64,000 nt of DNA, from contig NZ_CP121634.1 of the NCBI RefSeq assembly GCF_029714945.1, positions 7,461,001-7,525,000 of the forward strand, read 5' to 3'. The notes under the pieces were generated by a model. It was not told the origin of the DNA and did not search any database. It saw only the letters and a list, made by a program, of their open reading frames with translations. Below, in pieces: positions 27,763 to 36,891 of this stretch. Every line of letters begins with the position of its first letter. The stretch's first letter is position 1. This stretch comes from Bradyrhizobium sp. CIAT3101 (GTDB lineage: Bacteria > Pseudomonadota > Alphaproteobacteria > Rhizobiales > Xanthobacteraceae). Position numbers and translations under genes: made by a program.

Positions 27763-28537
27763 GGCCGAAGCCGGCGCATCTCGCCGCTCGCGCTGGCTCG
27801 CGCGCGGCGCCAATTGCTTGCTGGCGGCTTCCGCCCTGGCATGGGCGGCATCGATCCTTCCCAACCTGACCGATCCCACGGTCTCGCGGGTTGCCCGGCA
27901 AATCGCCGCCGGCGAGAGCTACGATGCGCAATTGCTGAGGCGTATCGTCGCGGCGAACCTGCCCGCGGCTCAGCACCAGTGCGAACCGAAGGCACTTCGG
28001 GAGTTGCTCGTCCTGCAATTGTCGGCCGCCGACATGACCGTCCGCGGCACCGACCTGACGCAGGCGGATGCGGACGTTGATGCGGTCCAGCGCATGAGCA
28101 GGATCCTGCTGGGATGCGCTCCGACCGAATCACTCGGATGGCTGGCAGCGTTCTGGGCCGGCTCGCGCCAGGACGGACTAACGGCCAAAACGGTCGCTCT
28201 TCTCGGCGAATCGTACCGCCTGGCACCGCATGAGGTCTGGCTGCAAATGATGCGCGTGCCCCTCGCCTTCCGGGCATTCGACGCGCTGCCCACGGCGTTG
28301 ACGGACGCGACAGTGCAGGATTTCAACGACGTCTTCCATGACCGGCTGTATCCGAGCGCAGCCGTCCTCTACGTCAAGGCGCCGGCGTCGACACGCGGCA
28401 GACTTCTCGATCTGACCTGCGACGTGTCCGCCAGGGAGAAATTGGCTTTCTGGTATCTGGTCAGGGACGCCGGAGGAAAGATCCAGCATCGCTGCTATCC
28501 GGCAGACGACCGCCCGCGCTATCTGCTCGAGAATTAG
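27746..28537 (+). CDS. Membrane-anchored protein of unknown function linked to the BY-kinase
   Basis: This 263-residue protein starts inside the last codons of the kinase gene (17-base overlap), implying translational coupling. After a basic N-terminus there is one membrane segment (NCLLAASALAWAASILP). A helical periplasmic domain with four cysteines follows, and no recognised motif is present. Its position suggests an accessory subunit of the exopolysaccharide export or chain-length complex. The function is inferred from context only. Confidence 0.7.
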   Translation: MSREPKAEAGASRRSRWLARGANCLLAASALAWAASILPNLTDPTVSRVARQIAAGESYDAQLLRRIVAANLPAAQHQCEPKALRELLVLQLSAADMTVRGTDLTQADADVDAVQRMSRILLGCAPTESLGWLAAFWAGSRQDGLTAKTVALLGESYRLAPHEVWLQMMRVPLAFRAFDALPTALTDATVQDFNDVFHDRLYPSAAVLYVKAPASTRGRLLDLTCDVSAREKLAFWYLVRDAGGKIQHRCYPADDRPRYLLEN

Positions 28538-28622
28538 CGGCTGCGCCCGGCTGCACCGCTAGCGCACGGACAGGAGCACTGCGCCTCATCAGCTCTCATG
28601 AGATCGATGCGGTAGAGAACGT

Positions 28623-28641
28623 TCTGCCGACGACCGGCAGA
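28623..28641. terminator. Short hairpin between convergent genes
   Basis: TCTGCCG / CGGCAGA forms a perfect 7-bp stem with a 5-base loop, between the stop of the rightward accessory gene and the stop of the leftward priming transferase. It is a weak bidirectional terminator candidate without a U tract. Confidence 0.35.
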
Positions 28642-28653
28642 GGCTCGCGCTTC

Positions 28654-30078
28654 TCAGTAGGCTTCCTGATGGATCAGGGCCAGAGCGGTCTTCAGGATGA
28701 TCCTGATATCCAGCCAGATGCTCCAATTGCTGACGTACCAGACGTCATACTCGACGCGCTTCTCCATCAGGTCGATGGTCGGCGTCTCGCCGCGGAAACC
28801 GTTGACCTGAGCCCAACCGGTCAGGCCCGGCTTCATGTGGTGCCGATACACGTAGTTGCTGATCAGCTGGTCGTAATAATTGTCGTGCGCAAGCGCATGC
28901 GGCCGCGGTCCGACCAGCGACATCTCACCGCGCAGGACGTTCCAGAGCTGCGGCAACTCATCGATGCTGGTTCGTCGCAGCACGCGACCGACGCGGGTGA
29001 CCCGGGCGTCAGACTTCGTCGCTTGCGTCACGGTGTGGCCATTCTCCGCCACCGTCATGGAACGGAACTTCCAGATCTGGAACGGCTTGCCGTTGAACCC
29101 GCGCCGGGACTGCTTGAAGATCACATTGCCCATCGAGTCGAGCTTGATCATGATCGCCGCCGTCATCAGCAGCGGTGCCAGCAGCAGCAGGGCAAACGAG
29201 GCAAGGCCGATATCCAGGCAGCGCTTCTGCGCTCGCTCGTACACGGTCAGCGGCGCGCGCTGGATCTCGATGGCCACCGTGCCGCTGACCGGCTGGAACG
29301 GCCGCGAGACCAGATCGGCGATCGGAAAATCCGGCAACAGACGAATCGGCTGGGGAACCACGCGCAGGTGCTGGCTCAGCTTCTGGAGCAGCGGCATCTC
29401 GTCCCAGTCGATGACCAGGAGATATTCCTCGACATCAGCCGCGCGCGCCTGGCGGACGACGTCGCGAATCTCGTGATCCCACCCCTCACCATCTTCGGAC
29501 GGGCCGAGAACGAAATGACGCACGACATTGAAGCCGTGCTTGCGCAAATCCTTGAAACGGCTCGACGTGAAATCGAGCGGCTTCAGGCTGAGCAGCACGA
29601 CCTTGCGGTCGACCAGGCGGCCTCTCGCATAGCTCGAGTTCAGCGCGATGCGCCACAGCACCCGGAGACCACCGAGGGCAGCACCACCGGTCGCAGCGAA
29701 CAGCAGCGTGGTTCCGCGCGACAGATCCGCCGACGATTTGAGCAGGAACGCCTCGACCGCGAGAATGGTCAGCGAGATCGCCCAGATCGCGAGCGTCTTG
29801 CGGAGCTGCCAGACCGTGTTGAGCAGACGATGGTGATCGTAGATGCCCTGGAAGTAGGAGATCGTCACGAACACCGCGGCGACCACAAGGCCCGCGCCGA
29901 CCGACGAATCCTGTTCGGCAACGAGCAGGCGATACAGACCGCTCGCCGCGAAATAGCTCAGCAGGAGTGCGAGAAAGTCACCCGCGATCAGAGCGATCTG
30001 GAGGGGACGTTGGAGGGCACCGCGACGGTTCGATATAGCCGAATAATAGTTTTCCGAACCATAAGTTGCTACAGCCAT
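28654..30078 (-). CDS. Undecaprenyl-phosphate glucose phosphotransferase (WcaJ-type priming enzyme)
   Basis: This 474-residue enzyme starts polymer synthesis by moving sugar-1-phosphate from a UDP-sugar to undecaprenyl phosphate. It has an N-terminal four-span region (from residue ~25) and a CoA-binding-like middle domain. After a further span comes the catalytic bacterial sugar transferase domain, with IFKQSRRGFNGKPFQIWKFR, DELPQLWNVLRGEMSLVGPR and KPGLTGWAQVNG. GAGG five bases before the ATG supports the start. It is transcribed towards the BY-kinase operon. A long upstream region (366 bases) separates it from the next rightward gene and probably carries its promoter. Confidence 0.92.
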   Translation of the reverse strand: MAVATYGSENYYSAISNRRGALQRPLQIALIAGDFLALLLSYFAASGLYRLLVAEQDSSVGAGLVVAAVFVTISYFQGIYDHHRLLNTVWQLRKTLAIWAISLTILAVEAFLLKSSADLSRGTTLLFAATGGAALGGLRVLWRIALNSSYARGRLVDRKVVLLSLKPLDFTSSRFKDLRKHGFNVVRHFVLGPSEDGEGWDHEIRDVVRQARAADVEEYLLVIDWDEMPLLQKLSQHLRVVPQPIRLLPDFPIADLVSRPFQPVSGTVAIEIQRAPLTVYERAQKRCLDIGLASFALLLLAPLLMTAAIMIKLDSMGNVIFKQSRRGFNGKPFQIWKFRSMTVAENGHTVTQATKSDARVTRVGRVLRRTSIDELPQLWNVLRGEMSLVGPRPHALAHDNYYDQLISNYVYRHHMKPGLTGWAQVNGFRGETPTIDLMEKRVEYDVWYVSNWSIWLDIRIILKTALALIHQEAY

Positions 30079-30444
30079 CCGAACCTCGCTGCCTCGTCAC
30101 GCATTCGCAACCGCCGATTGCATGCAGTCGTTTTAAATTTGGGGGTGCGTCTTCGACAATGTCTTAACTAAACAAAGCAACAATGCGGCACCGCACCTAA
30201 AAAATCAAATCTATTTTCTGCAATACAGCACCCGCTTTCTGCAACACGGCGCTCGCATTCGCGCATGCTCAAAGTGTTGTCACAGGCCTGACATCTAACT
30301 GAGCATCGCGCCGTATTTCGCATCAAATCATTCTAGTTTTAAACATATTTGCGCGCGCATTTGAACGGTTGTTCAACCCTGTTACTTAAGCCGACCTTAG
30401 GCCGGCGCCATTAACACTCGTGGCAGTTTCGAGGGAGTTGTGCC
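30079..30444. promoter_or_regulatory. AT-rich divergent control region with direct and inverted repeats
   Basis: This 366-base region lies between the leftward priming-transferase gene and a rightward small gene and contains no open frame of note. It is visibly more AT-rich than its surroundings. It holds a direct repeat TTTCTGCAAYACRGC at 30215 and 30236, exactly 21 bases apart (two helical turns). A palindrome TTGAAC-GGTT-GTTCAA lies at 30361-30376, overlapped by GGTTG-TT-CAACC. These look like regulator binding sites; the regulator is not identifiable here. Confidence 0.5.
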
Positions 30445-30771
30445 GTGAGTGCCGTCGCCATTTTCAGTCTGCTGATCGGATCGTTGCTTGGAGGCAGATT
30501 CCGGATTTTTATTCTGCCTCCGGCAATCGTGCTGGGCGGAGCGATCATTGGCGCGGTCTCGGCCTGGCAGGGACAAGGCGCCGCTCACATTGTCGTTATG
30601 ATCGTCGTCTTTGCGAGCTTGCTGCAGCTTGGCTATCTCTGCGGCGCGCTTCTGGTCCGCTCGCGTGCGGCAGCGTATCGCACCGAGGCCGCAGCGTCGT
30701 TCGACAGCCCGCAGCTTCGGTTGAGCGCACCCAGCGCGGCAAATCGACACCTCATCAGACCACACGGGTGA
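30445..30771 (+). CDS. Small membrane protein of unknown function
   Basis: This 108-residue protein starts with GTG, preceded by GAGGGAG. It has three hydrophobic stretches within residues 1-72 (IFSLLIGSLLGGRF, ILPPAIVLGGAIIGAV, HIVVMIVVFASLLQLGYL) and a polar cytoplasmic tail of about 35 residues. No family was recognised. It may relate to polysaccharide export, given the divergent priming transferase, but this is context only. Confidence 0.65.
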   Translation: MSAVAIFSLLIGSLLGGRFRIFILPPAIVLGGAIIGAVSAWQGQGAAHIVVMIVVFASLLQLGYLCGALLVRSRAAAYRTEAAASFDSPQLRLSAPSAANRHLIRPHG

Positions 30772-30893
30772 TCAAGGCGGTTGCACGAACCGACGTTCAC
30801 ATGGCGTCGACAAAAAAAGCTGCTCGTGCGGCCCCAAATTCGTCGATAGCATATTGACATCTCGGGCGAAGCTCTCTGAAAGAGTTGGACCTC

Positions 30894-31628
30894 ATGGTCA
30901 CGACCCCGACTCAGACCTCGCCCCGGCCGAAGCTGCCGAACGGCGTGCGAATCTACGCACTCAGCGACATCCACGGCTGCGCGCATCTGCTTGAACAGAT
31001 GTTCGCTGTCATCGATGCGGACATGGCGAACAGCCGGCCCTATCGCGCGATCGAGGTCTTTCTCGGCGACTACATTGATCGCGGACCGGACTCACGTCAC
31101 ACCCTCGATCTGCTGATCGACCGCAGCCGCCGCCGCAACACGGTCTTTCTCAAGGGCAATCACGAGGCCTATTTCACCTCGGTGCTGGATGATCCCTCGC
31201 GCACAGCCGACTGGTTTCAGTTCGGCGGGCTCCAGACCCTGATGTCATACGGGATCTCGGCAGCGCCCGATCTCAGCAAGGACGAACAGTCGGATCTCGT
31301 GCGCGAACTCACCTCCGCGATGCCGCCACAGCACATTGCGTTCCTGCGCCAGCTGCGGCCGACCTTCACATGCGGCGACTTTTTCTTCGTGCATGCCGGC
31401 GTTCGTCCGGGAATCCCGCTGTCCGAGCAGCGCGAGCAGGATCTGCTGTGGATCAGGGACGAATTTCTGCAGAGCAAGAAGCGATTCGGCAAATACGTCG
31501 TGCACGGCCATACGCCGGTGCGCCAAGCCGAGCTGCTCGAGAACCGCGCCAATATCGACACCGGGGCGTACGCGACCGGCAACCTGACCCTGTTGTCGAT
31601 TCAGGGCAACAGCATGCTCGCGATCTAG
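30894..31628 (+). CDS. PPP-family metallophosphoesterase (Ser/Thr phosphatase-like)
   Basis: This 244-residue cytoplasmic phosphatase carries the metal-binding motifs in order: SDIHGCAHLL, GDYIDRGPDS, KGNHEAY, then VHAGVRPG and VHGHTP. These match bacterial PPP phosphatases and the related diadenosine tetraphosphatases. A TTG at 30885 is possible, but the ATG at 30894 has a better-placed purine-rich stretch. The substrate could be phosphoproteins, including the BY-kinase, or dinucleotides; the sequence does not decide. It stands alone and is followed by a palindromic element. Confidence 0.9.
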   Translation: MVTTPTQTSPRPKLPNGVRIYALSDIHGCAHLLEQMFAVIDADMANSRPYRAIEVFLGDYIDRGPDSRHTLDLLIDRSRRRNTVFLKGNHEAYFTSVLDDPSRTADWFQFGGLQTLMSYGISAAPDLSKDEQSDLVRELTSAMPPQHIAFLRQLRPTFTCGDFFFVHAGVRPGIPLSEQREQDLLWIRDEFLQSKKRFGKYVVHGHTPVRQAELLENRANIDTGAYATGNLTLLSIQGNSMLAI

Positions 31629-31631
31629 CTA

Positions 31632-31675
31632 GCGTTTTCGAGCGAAGTGGACACCGGTTCGCGTCAAGAAAACGC
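31632..31675. repeat. Short palindromic intergenic element (GCGTTTTC ... GAAAACGC)
   Basis: Eight-base perfect arms flank a core resembling GAGCGAAGTGGACACCGGTT. I recognise this type as a widespread small repeat in Bradyrhizobium and related genomes, always between genes. It lies four bases after the phosphatase stop codon and may serve as its transcript end. Confidence 0.6.
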
Positions 31676-31716
31676 GTCAAAACAAAATCCGGCGCGCCCG
31701 CGCACGGCGCGAAGCG

Positions 31717-32139
31717 TCAATTGGTCTGGCTGGCCGGCGGCCGGTATTCCGGGAACCGGCTGAGCATCGCGGCCTTCAGGAATTTGAAATGGGCGATCGA
31801 GGCGCTGAGCTCCTTGAGCCTGCGCTGACCGTTGAGGATTTCCGTGTCGAACAGATCCTGATGGTGATTGTCCAGCGCTTCGCGCTCGAGATATTCGTCA
31901 TTGCCGTTGCCGATGGTCACGGCCGCGCGCGCCAGCACGTCCTCGACCCGGCGGTTCAGACCTGATTGCTCACGCTCCGCGGCCTGCAGCGCCTCCTCGA
32001 TTGCGCTCATGATGCCTTCGATGCGCGTGCGATCGGTCTCGGCGTCGCGCTCGGGCGAGCGGGCACGGAACGTTTGCTCTCCGCCGAAGCGGTCTTTCAG
32101 GAAATTGTGAGTGCGGGCCCGCAAGAAGAGCTGAAACAT
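31717..32139 (-). CDS. Conserved coiled-coil protein of unknown function
   Basis: This 140-residue soluble protein is mostly charged helix (residues ~30-125), rich in Glu, Arg and Ala, consistent with a coiled coil. No enzymatic motif is seen. The ATG has GGAAAG seven bases upstream. That ribosome-binding site overlaps one arm of a perfect inverted repeat, so translation could be structure-controlled. It is downstream of and codirectional with rfbD after a gap of about 110 bases. Confidence 0.65.
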   Translation of the reverse strand: MFQLFLRARTHNFLKDRFGGEQTFRARSPERDAETDRTRIEGIMSAIEEALQAAEREQSGLNRRVEDVLARAAVTIGNGNDEYLEREALDNHHQDLFDTEILNGQRRLKELSASIAHFKFLKAAMLSRFPEYRPPASQTN

Positions 32140-32147
32140 GCGTGCAC

Positions 32148-32175
32148 TTTCCGGTTCGAGGCGCCAAACCGGAAA
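32148..32175 (-). promoter_or_regulatory. Inverted repeat covering a ribosome-binding site
   Basis: TTTCCGGTT and AACCGGAAA form perfect 9-bp arms with a 10-base spacer. Read leftward, the downstream arm contains the GGAAA that serves as the Shine-Dalgarno sequence of the coiled-coil protein gene starting at 32139. A hairpin here would mask that site. It could also be a repeat or part of a terminator for rfbD. Confidence 0.4.
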
Positions 32176-32249
32176 ATGGGCCCTGGATGGTTAACAAAGT
32201 TTAAAGGCCGCGGAACGTTGTGCTCCGATGCGGCCGCGTGAACAGGCGT

Positions 32250-33146
32250 TCAAATCGTCGCCTTGAAAGCATCCAGCTCGCGATCGAGCGCCTGTTGCCA
32301 GCTCGGCGGCGTAACGCCGAACTGCTCGCGCAGTCGCGTGAGATCAAGGCGGGAATTGGAGGGCCGCTTCGCCTTGACCGGAAATTCGTCCGAGCGGATT
32401 GGAACGATTTCCTTCACGGCGAATTGCACGCCTCTCGATCGCAGCCCGGCAACGATCGCAGTCGCAAAGCCGTGCCAGCTGGTCTCGCCCCCGCAGACCA
32501 GATTGACGACGCCGCCGCGCTGCTCGAACGTCTTGCGAAGGTCGTCGTCGCTCCGCGGCAGCATCGCAACCACTGCTTGCGAAATCGCATCGGCTGTCGT
32601 GGGCGCGCCGATCTGATCGGCGACGATCCGCAACTGCTCGCGCTCTCCGGCGAGCCGCACGATCGTCTTGAGAAAGCTCGCACCCGTCGCGGAATAAACC
32701 CAGGACGTCCGCGCGATCACATGCAGGGCACCCGCCTCGGCAATGGCCTGATCGCCGGCGAGCTTGCTTTGGCCGTAGACCGAGAGAGGACCCGGCGTGC
32801 TGTCCTCGCGCCACGGACGATGACCGGAGCCGTCGAAGACATAGTCCGTCGAAAAGTGCACCAGCGGCACGCCGCGGGGCGCCGCCCATCGGGCGATCGC
32901 CTTGGGAGATTCCGCGTTGATCCGGAACGCAAGCTCTCGCTCGTCCTCAGCACGATCGACGGCGGTGTAGGCGGCGGGGTTGATGATCAGATCCGGCTTG
33001 ATCGAATCCAGCTTGCCTGCAAGCTCGTCCGGTCGCGAGAAATCGAACTCCTCCAGCTCCGGCGCAACGACATCGGCGCGTCCCTTGAGCAGCGGAAGCA
33101 GAGCTCCGCCCACCTGCCCAGCAGTGCCCGTCAGAAGAATCTTCAT
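32250..33146 (-). CDS. rfbD: dTDP-4-dehydrorhamnose reductase
   Basis: RmlD catalyses the last step of dTDP-L-rhamnose synthesis, the NAD(P)H-dependent reduction of dTDP-4-dehydro-L-rhamnose. The 298-residue protein is a short-chain dehydrogenase with LLTGTAGQVGGALLP at the N-terminus, NPAAYTAVDRAED, HFSTDYVFDG and the catalytic Y-x-x-x-K in VYGQSKLAGD. Its length matches the family. It starts one base after the rfbC stop codon, so the two are coupled. Rhamnose would supply the transferases of the polysaccharide locus. Confidence 0.95.
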   Translation of the reverse strand: MKILLTGTAGQVGGALLPLLKGRADVVAPELEEFDFSRPDELAGKLDSIKPDLIINPAAYTAVDRAEDERELAFRINAESPKAIARWAAPRGVPLVHFSTDYVFDGSGHRPWREDSTPGPLSVYGQSKLAGDQAIAEAGALHVIARTSWVYSATGASFLKTIVRLAGEREQLRIVADQIGAPTTADAISQAVVAMLPRSDDDLRKTFEQRGGVVNLVCGGETSWHGFATAIVAGLRSRGVQFAVKEIVPIRSDEFPVKAKRPSNSRLDLTRLREQFGVTPPSWQQALDRELDAFKATI

Positions 33147-33147
33147 G

Positions 33148-33702
33148 TCAGACCTCCCCGTAGCGCGGGAGGTTCTTCACATCTGCGAGCAAGGGCGCAT
33201 CGGCATCCTTGGCCGACAGCGCGGGATCTGCGAGGCCCCAGTCGATACCGATCGCCGGATCGTTCCATCGAATCGAGATCTCATCCTTCGGGCTGTAGAG
33301 CGCGTCGCATTTGTAGAAGAAATCGGCCGTCTCGGAGAGAACGGCGAAACCATGGGCGAAGCCGCGAGGAACCCACAATTGCCGTCGATTCTCCTCATTC
33401 AGTTCGACGGCGACATGACGCCCAAAATTTGGGCTACCGACGCGAATGTCGACAGCAACGTCCAGGACTCTGCCGCGGAGCGCCGTGACCAGCTTGCCCT
33501 GCGCGCCCGGATTTTGTAGGTGCAGCCCACGCAACACTCCATGACGCGAGCGTGACAGATTGTCCTGAACGAACGGCCGCGCAACCCCGCTCTGCGCGTA
33601 GCGCTCGAATTGGTAGGTCTCCAAGAAAAAGCCGCGTTGATCGCCGAATAGCTTCGGCTCGATGATCAAAACCTCTGGCAGATCTGTCTTGATGATGTTC
33701 AT
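33148..33702 (-). CDS. rfbC: dTDP-4-dehydrorhamnose 3,5-epimerase
   Basis: RmlC epimerises C3 and C5 of dTDP-4-dehydro-6-deoxyglucose. The 184-residue protein is the normal family length and shows the cupin signature: FLETYQFERY, FVQDNLSRSRHGVLRGLH (catalytic His), GSPNFGRHVAVEL and VPRGFAHGFAVLSE. The frame is open further upstream, but MNIIKTDLPEV at 33702 is the canonical start. It is divergent from rfbA across 85 bases. Confidence 0.95.
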   Translation of the reverse strand: MNIIKTDLPEVLIIEPKLFGDQRGFFLETYQFERYAQSGVARPFVQDNLSRSRHGVLRGLHLQNPGAQGKLVTALRGRVLDVAVDIRVGSPNFGRHVAVELNEENRRQLWVPRGFAHGFAVLSETADFFYKCDALYSPKDEISIRWNDPAIGIDWGLADPALSAKDADAPLLADVKNLPRYGEV

Positions 33703-33787
33703 TCCAGCGACTTCAGCTCCGCACGTACAACAATCTTGTGCAGCGCACACTATCTGATATTTTCGAATTGGTAAACCAGAGGGACCT
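33703..33787. promoter_or_regulatory. Divergent promoter region of rfbCD and rfbAB
   Basis: Only 85 bases separate the starts of rfbC (leftward) and rfbA (rightward). The stretch is AT-richer than the genes (CTATCTGATATTTTCGAATT) and must hold both promoters. It has an imperfect AT-rich core but no operator that I can name. Confidence 0.5.
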
Positions 33788-34669
33788 ATGAAGGGAATTA
33801 TACTCGCTGGCGGAACAGGCTCGCGCCTTTTTCCCGTCACGACAGTGGTGTCGAAGCAGCTGCTTCCGGTTTTCGACAAGCCGATGATCTACTATCCGCT
33901 GTCGACGTTGATGCTCGCTGGGATCCGCGACATTCTCATCATCTCGACGCCGCAGGACAAGCCGCTGTTCCAGCGCTTGCTTGGCGATGGATCGCAGATC
34001 GGCGTCAACTTCTCCTATGCGACACAGGACACCCCGCGCGGTCTTGCCGACGCCTTCATCGTCGGACGCGAATTCGTGGGATCGGATTCCGTCGCGCTGG
34101 TTCTCGGCGACAATATCTTCTACGGCCACGGACTTCCGGAGATGCTGGCCAGGGCGGCAGCACGCAAGAGCGGCGCCACGGTCTTCGGCTACGTCGTCAA
34201 CTCGCCCGAACAATACGGCGTGGTCGAGCTCGATGGTGACGGGCGTGCGCGCTCGATCGAAGAGAAGCCCAAGCAGCCGAAGTCGAATGTGGCCGTCACT
34301 GGCCTCTATTTCTACGACAACAGCGTGGTCGACATCGCGGCGGGGATCAAACCTTCGGCGCGGGGCGAGATCGAGATCACCGACGTGAACAACGCCTATC
34401 TCGCGCGTGGCGACCTGTTCGTCGAAGTGCTCGGGCGCGGGTTTGCCTGGCTCGACACCGGCACGCACGCCTCGCTGGTCGAAGCCAGCCACTTCGTTCA
34501 GATACTGGAACAGCGCCAGGGCTTGCGCATCGCCTGCCCCGAGGAAATCGCGTTGCGGCGCGGTTACATTTCTCTCGAGGCCTTCAAGAAGGTTGCTGAG
34601 AGGACCGCCAAGAGCAGCTACGGCGAGTATCTGCAATCGGTTGCCCGCTCCTTCGCCGCTCACGACTGA
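33788..34669 (+). CDS. rfbA: Glucose-1-phosphate thymidylyltransferase
   Basis: RmlA makes dTDP-glucose from dTTP and glucose-1-phosphate, the first step to dTDP-rhamnose. The 293-residue protein has the nucleotidyltransferase signature [11 protein letters not shown] followed by [20 protein letters not shown], then VLGDNIFYG with its metal-binding Asp, and [21 protein letters not shown] lies four bases upstream of the ATG. rfbB follows after 12 bases. Confidence 0.96.
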   Translation: MKGIILAGGTGSRLFPVTTVVSKQLLPVFDKPMIYYPLSTLMLAGIRDILIISTPQDKPLFQRLLGDGSQIGVNFSYATQDTPRGLADAFIVGREFVGSDSVALVLGDNIFYGHGLPEMLARAAARKSGATVFGYVVNSPEQYGVVELDGDGRARSIEEKPKQPKSNVAVTGLYFYDNSVVDIAAGIKPSARGEIEITDVNNAYLARGDLFVEVLGRGFAWLDTGTHASLVEASHFVQILEQRQGLRIACPEEIALRRGYISLEAFKKVAERTAKSSYGEYLQSVARSFAAHD

Positions 34670-34681
34670 GGCAAATCACAC

Positions 34682-35746
34682 ATGCGTTTCGAAGGCTCAA
34701 CGATTTTCGTCACGGGCGGTGCAGGCTTCATCGGCTCTGCAGTCGTCCGTCATCTCCTCCGCGACACGCACGCGCGCGTCGTCAACATCGACAAGCTGAC
34801 TTATGCGGCGAACCTCGAGTCGATCCCCGACGCCGAGGCCAATCCGCGTTATGCATTCGAGCAGCAATGCATTTGCGAGGCTGCCTCGCTCCGCAAGCTG
34901 TTCGAGAAGTACCAGCCCGCCGCGGTCATGAATCTCGCGGCCGAGAGCCATGTCGATCGTTCGATCGACGGCCCCGGCGAATTCATCCAGACCAACATCG
35001 TCGGCACCTTCACGCTGCTGCAGGAGGCGCTGCGATACTGGAGGGGGCTGAGCCCGGACCGCCGCTCGCAATTCCGCTTTCTCCACATCTCCACAGACGA
35101 GGTGTTCGGGTCGCTCGGCAAGGACGGTTACTTCACCGAGACCACGTCCTATTCGCCCAACTCGCCCTACTCGGCGAGCAAGGCGTCGTCCGACCATCTG
35201 GTGCGCGCCTGGCGCGAGACCTACGACCTTCCGACGATGGTGACGAACTGCTCGAACAATTACGGGCCGTATCACTTTCCCGAGAAGCTCATTCCCCACA
35301 TCATCATCAAGGGGCTCGCCGGCGAGCCGCTGCCGGTGTACGGCGACGGACAGAACATTCGCGACTGGCTCTACGTCGAGGACCACGCCAAGGCGCTCAC
35401 GCTCGTGCTCGAGCGCGGTGCAATCGGCGAGACGTACAATGTCGGCGGCCGAAACGAGCGCACCAATTTGCACGTCGTCGAAAGCATTTGCGACATGCTG
35501 GACGAAATGTCGCCACGCACCGCAGGTCCCCGGCGCGGCCTGATTTCGTTCGTCGCCGACCGCCCCGGTCACGATCGCCGCTACGCGATCGATGCTTCGA
35601 AGCTCGAGCGCGAGCTCGGATGGCGCGCCGACGAGAATTTCGAAAGCGGCCTTGCCAAGACGGTTCGCTGGTTCTTCGACAACCGCGACTGGTGGCAAGC
35701 CATTCTCGATCGCGGCTACCAGCAGAAGCGCATCGGCCTCGGCTAG
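34682..35746 (+). CDS. rfbB: dTDP-glucose 4,6-dehydratase
   Basis: RmlB converts dTDP-glucose to dTDP-4-dehydro-6-deoxyglucose with bound NAD. The 354-residue extended short-chain dehydrogenase has [39 protein letters not shown] (Thr-Asp-Glu active site) and the catalytic Y-x-x-x-K in [23 protein letters not shown] and [13 protein letters not shown] also fit. It completes the rfbAB pair. Confidence 0.96.
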   Translation: MRFEGSTIFVTGGAGFIGSAVVRHLLRDTHARVVNIDKLTYAANLESIPDAEANPRYAFEQQCICEAASLRKLFEKYQPAAVMNLAAESHVDRSIDGPGEFIQTNIVGTFTLLQEALRYWRGLSPDRRSQFRFLHISTDEVFGSLGKDGYFTETTSYSPNSPYSASKASSDHLVRAWRETYDLPTMVTNCSNNYGPYHFPEKLIPHIIIKGLAGEPLPVYGDGQNIRDWLYVEDHAKALTLVLERGAIGETYNVGGRNERTNLHVVESICDMLDEMSPRTAGPRRGLISFVADRPGHDRRYAIDASKLERELGWRADENFESGLAKTVRWFFDNRDWWQAILDRGYQQKRIGLG

Positions 35747-35770
35747 GGATCGACCGCCCCCTTGGTGGCA

Positions 35771-35799
35771 GCTGCCGTCCCGCAAGATGTGACGGCAGC
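35771..35799 (+). terminator. Hairpin downstream of rfbB
   Basis: GCTGCCGTC / GACGGCAGC forms a perfect 9-bp stem with an 11-base loop, 25 bases after the rfbB stop codon. No U tract is seen; termination is inferred from position. Confidence 0.5.
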
Positions 35800-35835
35800 C
35801 GACCACGTCGATCCGCAAGAGGGACTCACACAAGG

Positions 35836-36042
35836 ATGCACGAATCCTATTTCGTCTGGATTCGCGGCCTGGATGGTCGTCCGAAGCCGCAGATCTGGGA
35901 CGCGGAGCAGTTTTCCGGGCCGGAATGGAAGTTCAGGCACGTCATGGCCCGACATGCTCTTGACGCAAGGGTACGTGGGATCGGGCTGGACCGCCTCGCG
36001 AAGCTTTTTCCCGCGCCGCCTGTCCCGGACGAACTGGCCTGA
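35836..36042 (+). CDS. Small hypothetical protein (68 aa)
   Basis: The reading frame MHESYFVWIRGLDGRPKPQI continues for 68 residues and is rich in aromatic and basic residues, with no membrane segment. Codon composition matches its neighbours. GAGGG lies about 12 bases upstream and AAGG touches the ATG, so the start is uncertain. I do not recognise the family. It converges on the next small gene with a 19-base gap. Confidence 0.5.
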   Translation: MHESYFVWIRGLDGRPKPQIWDAEQFSGPEWKFRHVMARHALDARVRGIGLDRLAKLFPAPPVPDELA

Positions 36043-36061
36043 GATTGGAGCCTGTAAAAGG

Positions 36062-36331
36062 CTAGAGGTAGGGCCGATCGACGCGGCTTTGCGCCATCCA
36101 GACCTTCCATGCGTCTTCATGCTTGGCATAGAGCTCCAGCCAGCGCTGCTCGCCCGGAGCAGGCTGAGAGCTTCGCTCGATCCAGATTGCTCCGGTTCGA
36201 CCGGCATCCGGCTCGCTGTCGAGCCGCTCGAACTCAAAGGTCTCCTCGAGCGTGAGCCCGATCAGAACGCGCCTGCCGACCGCATCGACAAAATATCGCC
36301 GCGGCGCATTGTTGTTCCTGACGCTCGTCAT
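36062..36331 (-). CDS. Small hypothetical protein (89 aa)
   Basis: An AGAGG ribosome-binding site six bases before the ATG supports this 89-residue gene. The product is soluble and mixed alpha/beta, with YFVDAVGRRVLIGLTLEET near the N-terminus and a Trp-rich C-terminal third (WLELYAKHEDAWKVWMAQ). No family was recognised. Confidence 0.65.
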   Translation of the reverse strand: MTSVRNNNAPRRYFVDAVGRRVLIGLTLEETFEFERLDSEPDAGRTGAIWIERSSQPAPGEQRWLELYAKHEDAWKVWMAQSRVDRPYL

Positions 36332-36580
36332 AGCGAACCTCTTTCGCGATCCACGGGCCGCTCAGACCAACCGGACGATGCCCGCAAGCCCGAACGGCCA
36401 GGGGCAAATTGCCGGACCATCCGCGTCGGATTCCAAAACTCAGTCACGCACGCAGGGACCATCAAGTCCCGCAAGAACCGTGCGCAACTTAGTGAGGGCA
36501 TGCGAGCGGAACAATATCGGGCACGACCTAACCTGCCTCGTATGGTTACCTTCGCGCGGCGCGGTTTCGGCTGAATTCGC

Positions 36581-36733
36581 TCAGAACGCACGGCGCGCCC
36601 TGGCAAACGACAGGTGCTGGCGCTGCCAGGCAGCCTGGACCGGTCGCTGTTCCCTGCGCGCCCGCCGCCCGCGCATCGCATAGCCGATGCAGAAGCCGAC
36701 GAAGATTGAAATCAGAATCGAAACCCAACTCAT
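36581..36733 (-). CDS. Small single-span membrane protein (50 aa)
   Basis: The reading frame MSWVSILISIFVGFCIGYAM encodes one hydrophobic helix of about 17 residues. A strongly basic cytoplasmic tail follows (RGRRARREQR). A GAAAGA purine stretch precedes the ATG. Its hydrophobic N-terminus and positive-inside tail argue for a real gene, though it is short. The function is unknown. Confidence 0.55.
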   Translation of the reverse strand: MSWVSILISIFVGFCIGYAMRGRRARREQRPVQAAWQRQHLSFARARRAF

Positions 36734-36891
36734 CCGAGGTCTTTCACTTTGGCCGCGCGTCCGCCGCCTCCTTTCGGAGTGCGAACATTCTCACCTTCGA
36801 GTTGTGTCGAGATCGTGATCGCGGTCGCTGATTTTGTCGTCACAGGCGGGAATTTTTGGGCAGCAGCGTGCTTGCTTCCTGGCCGTTCGCG

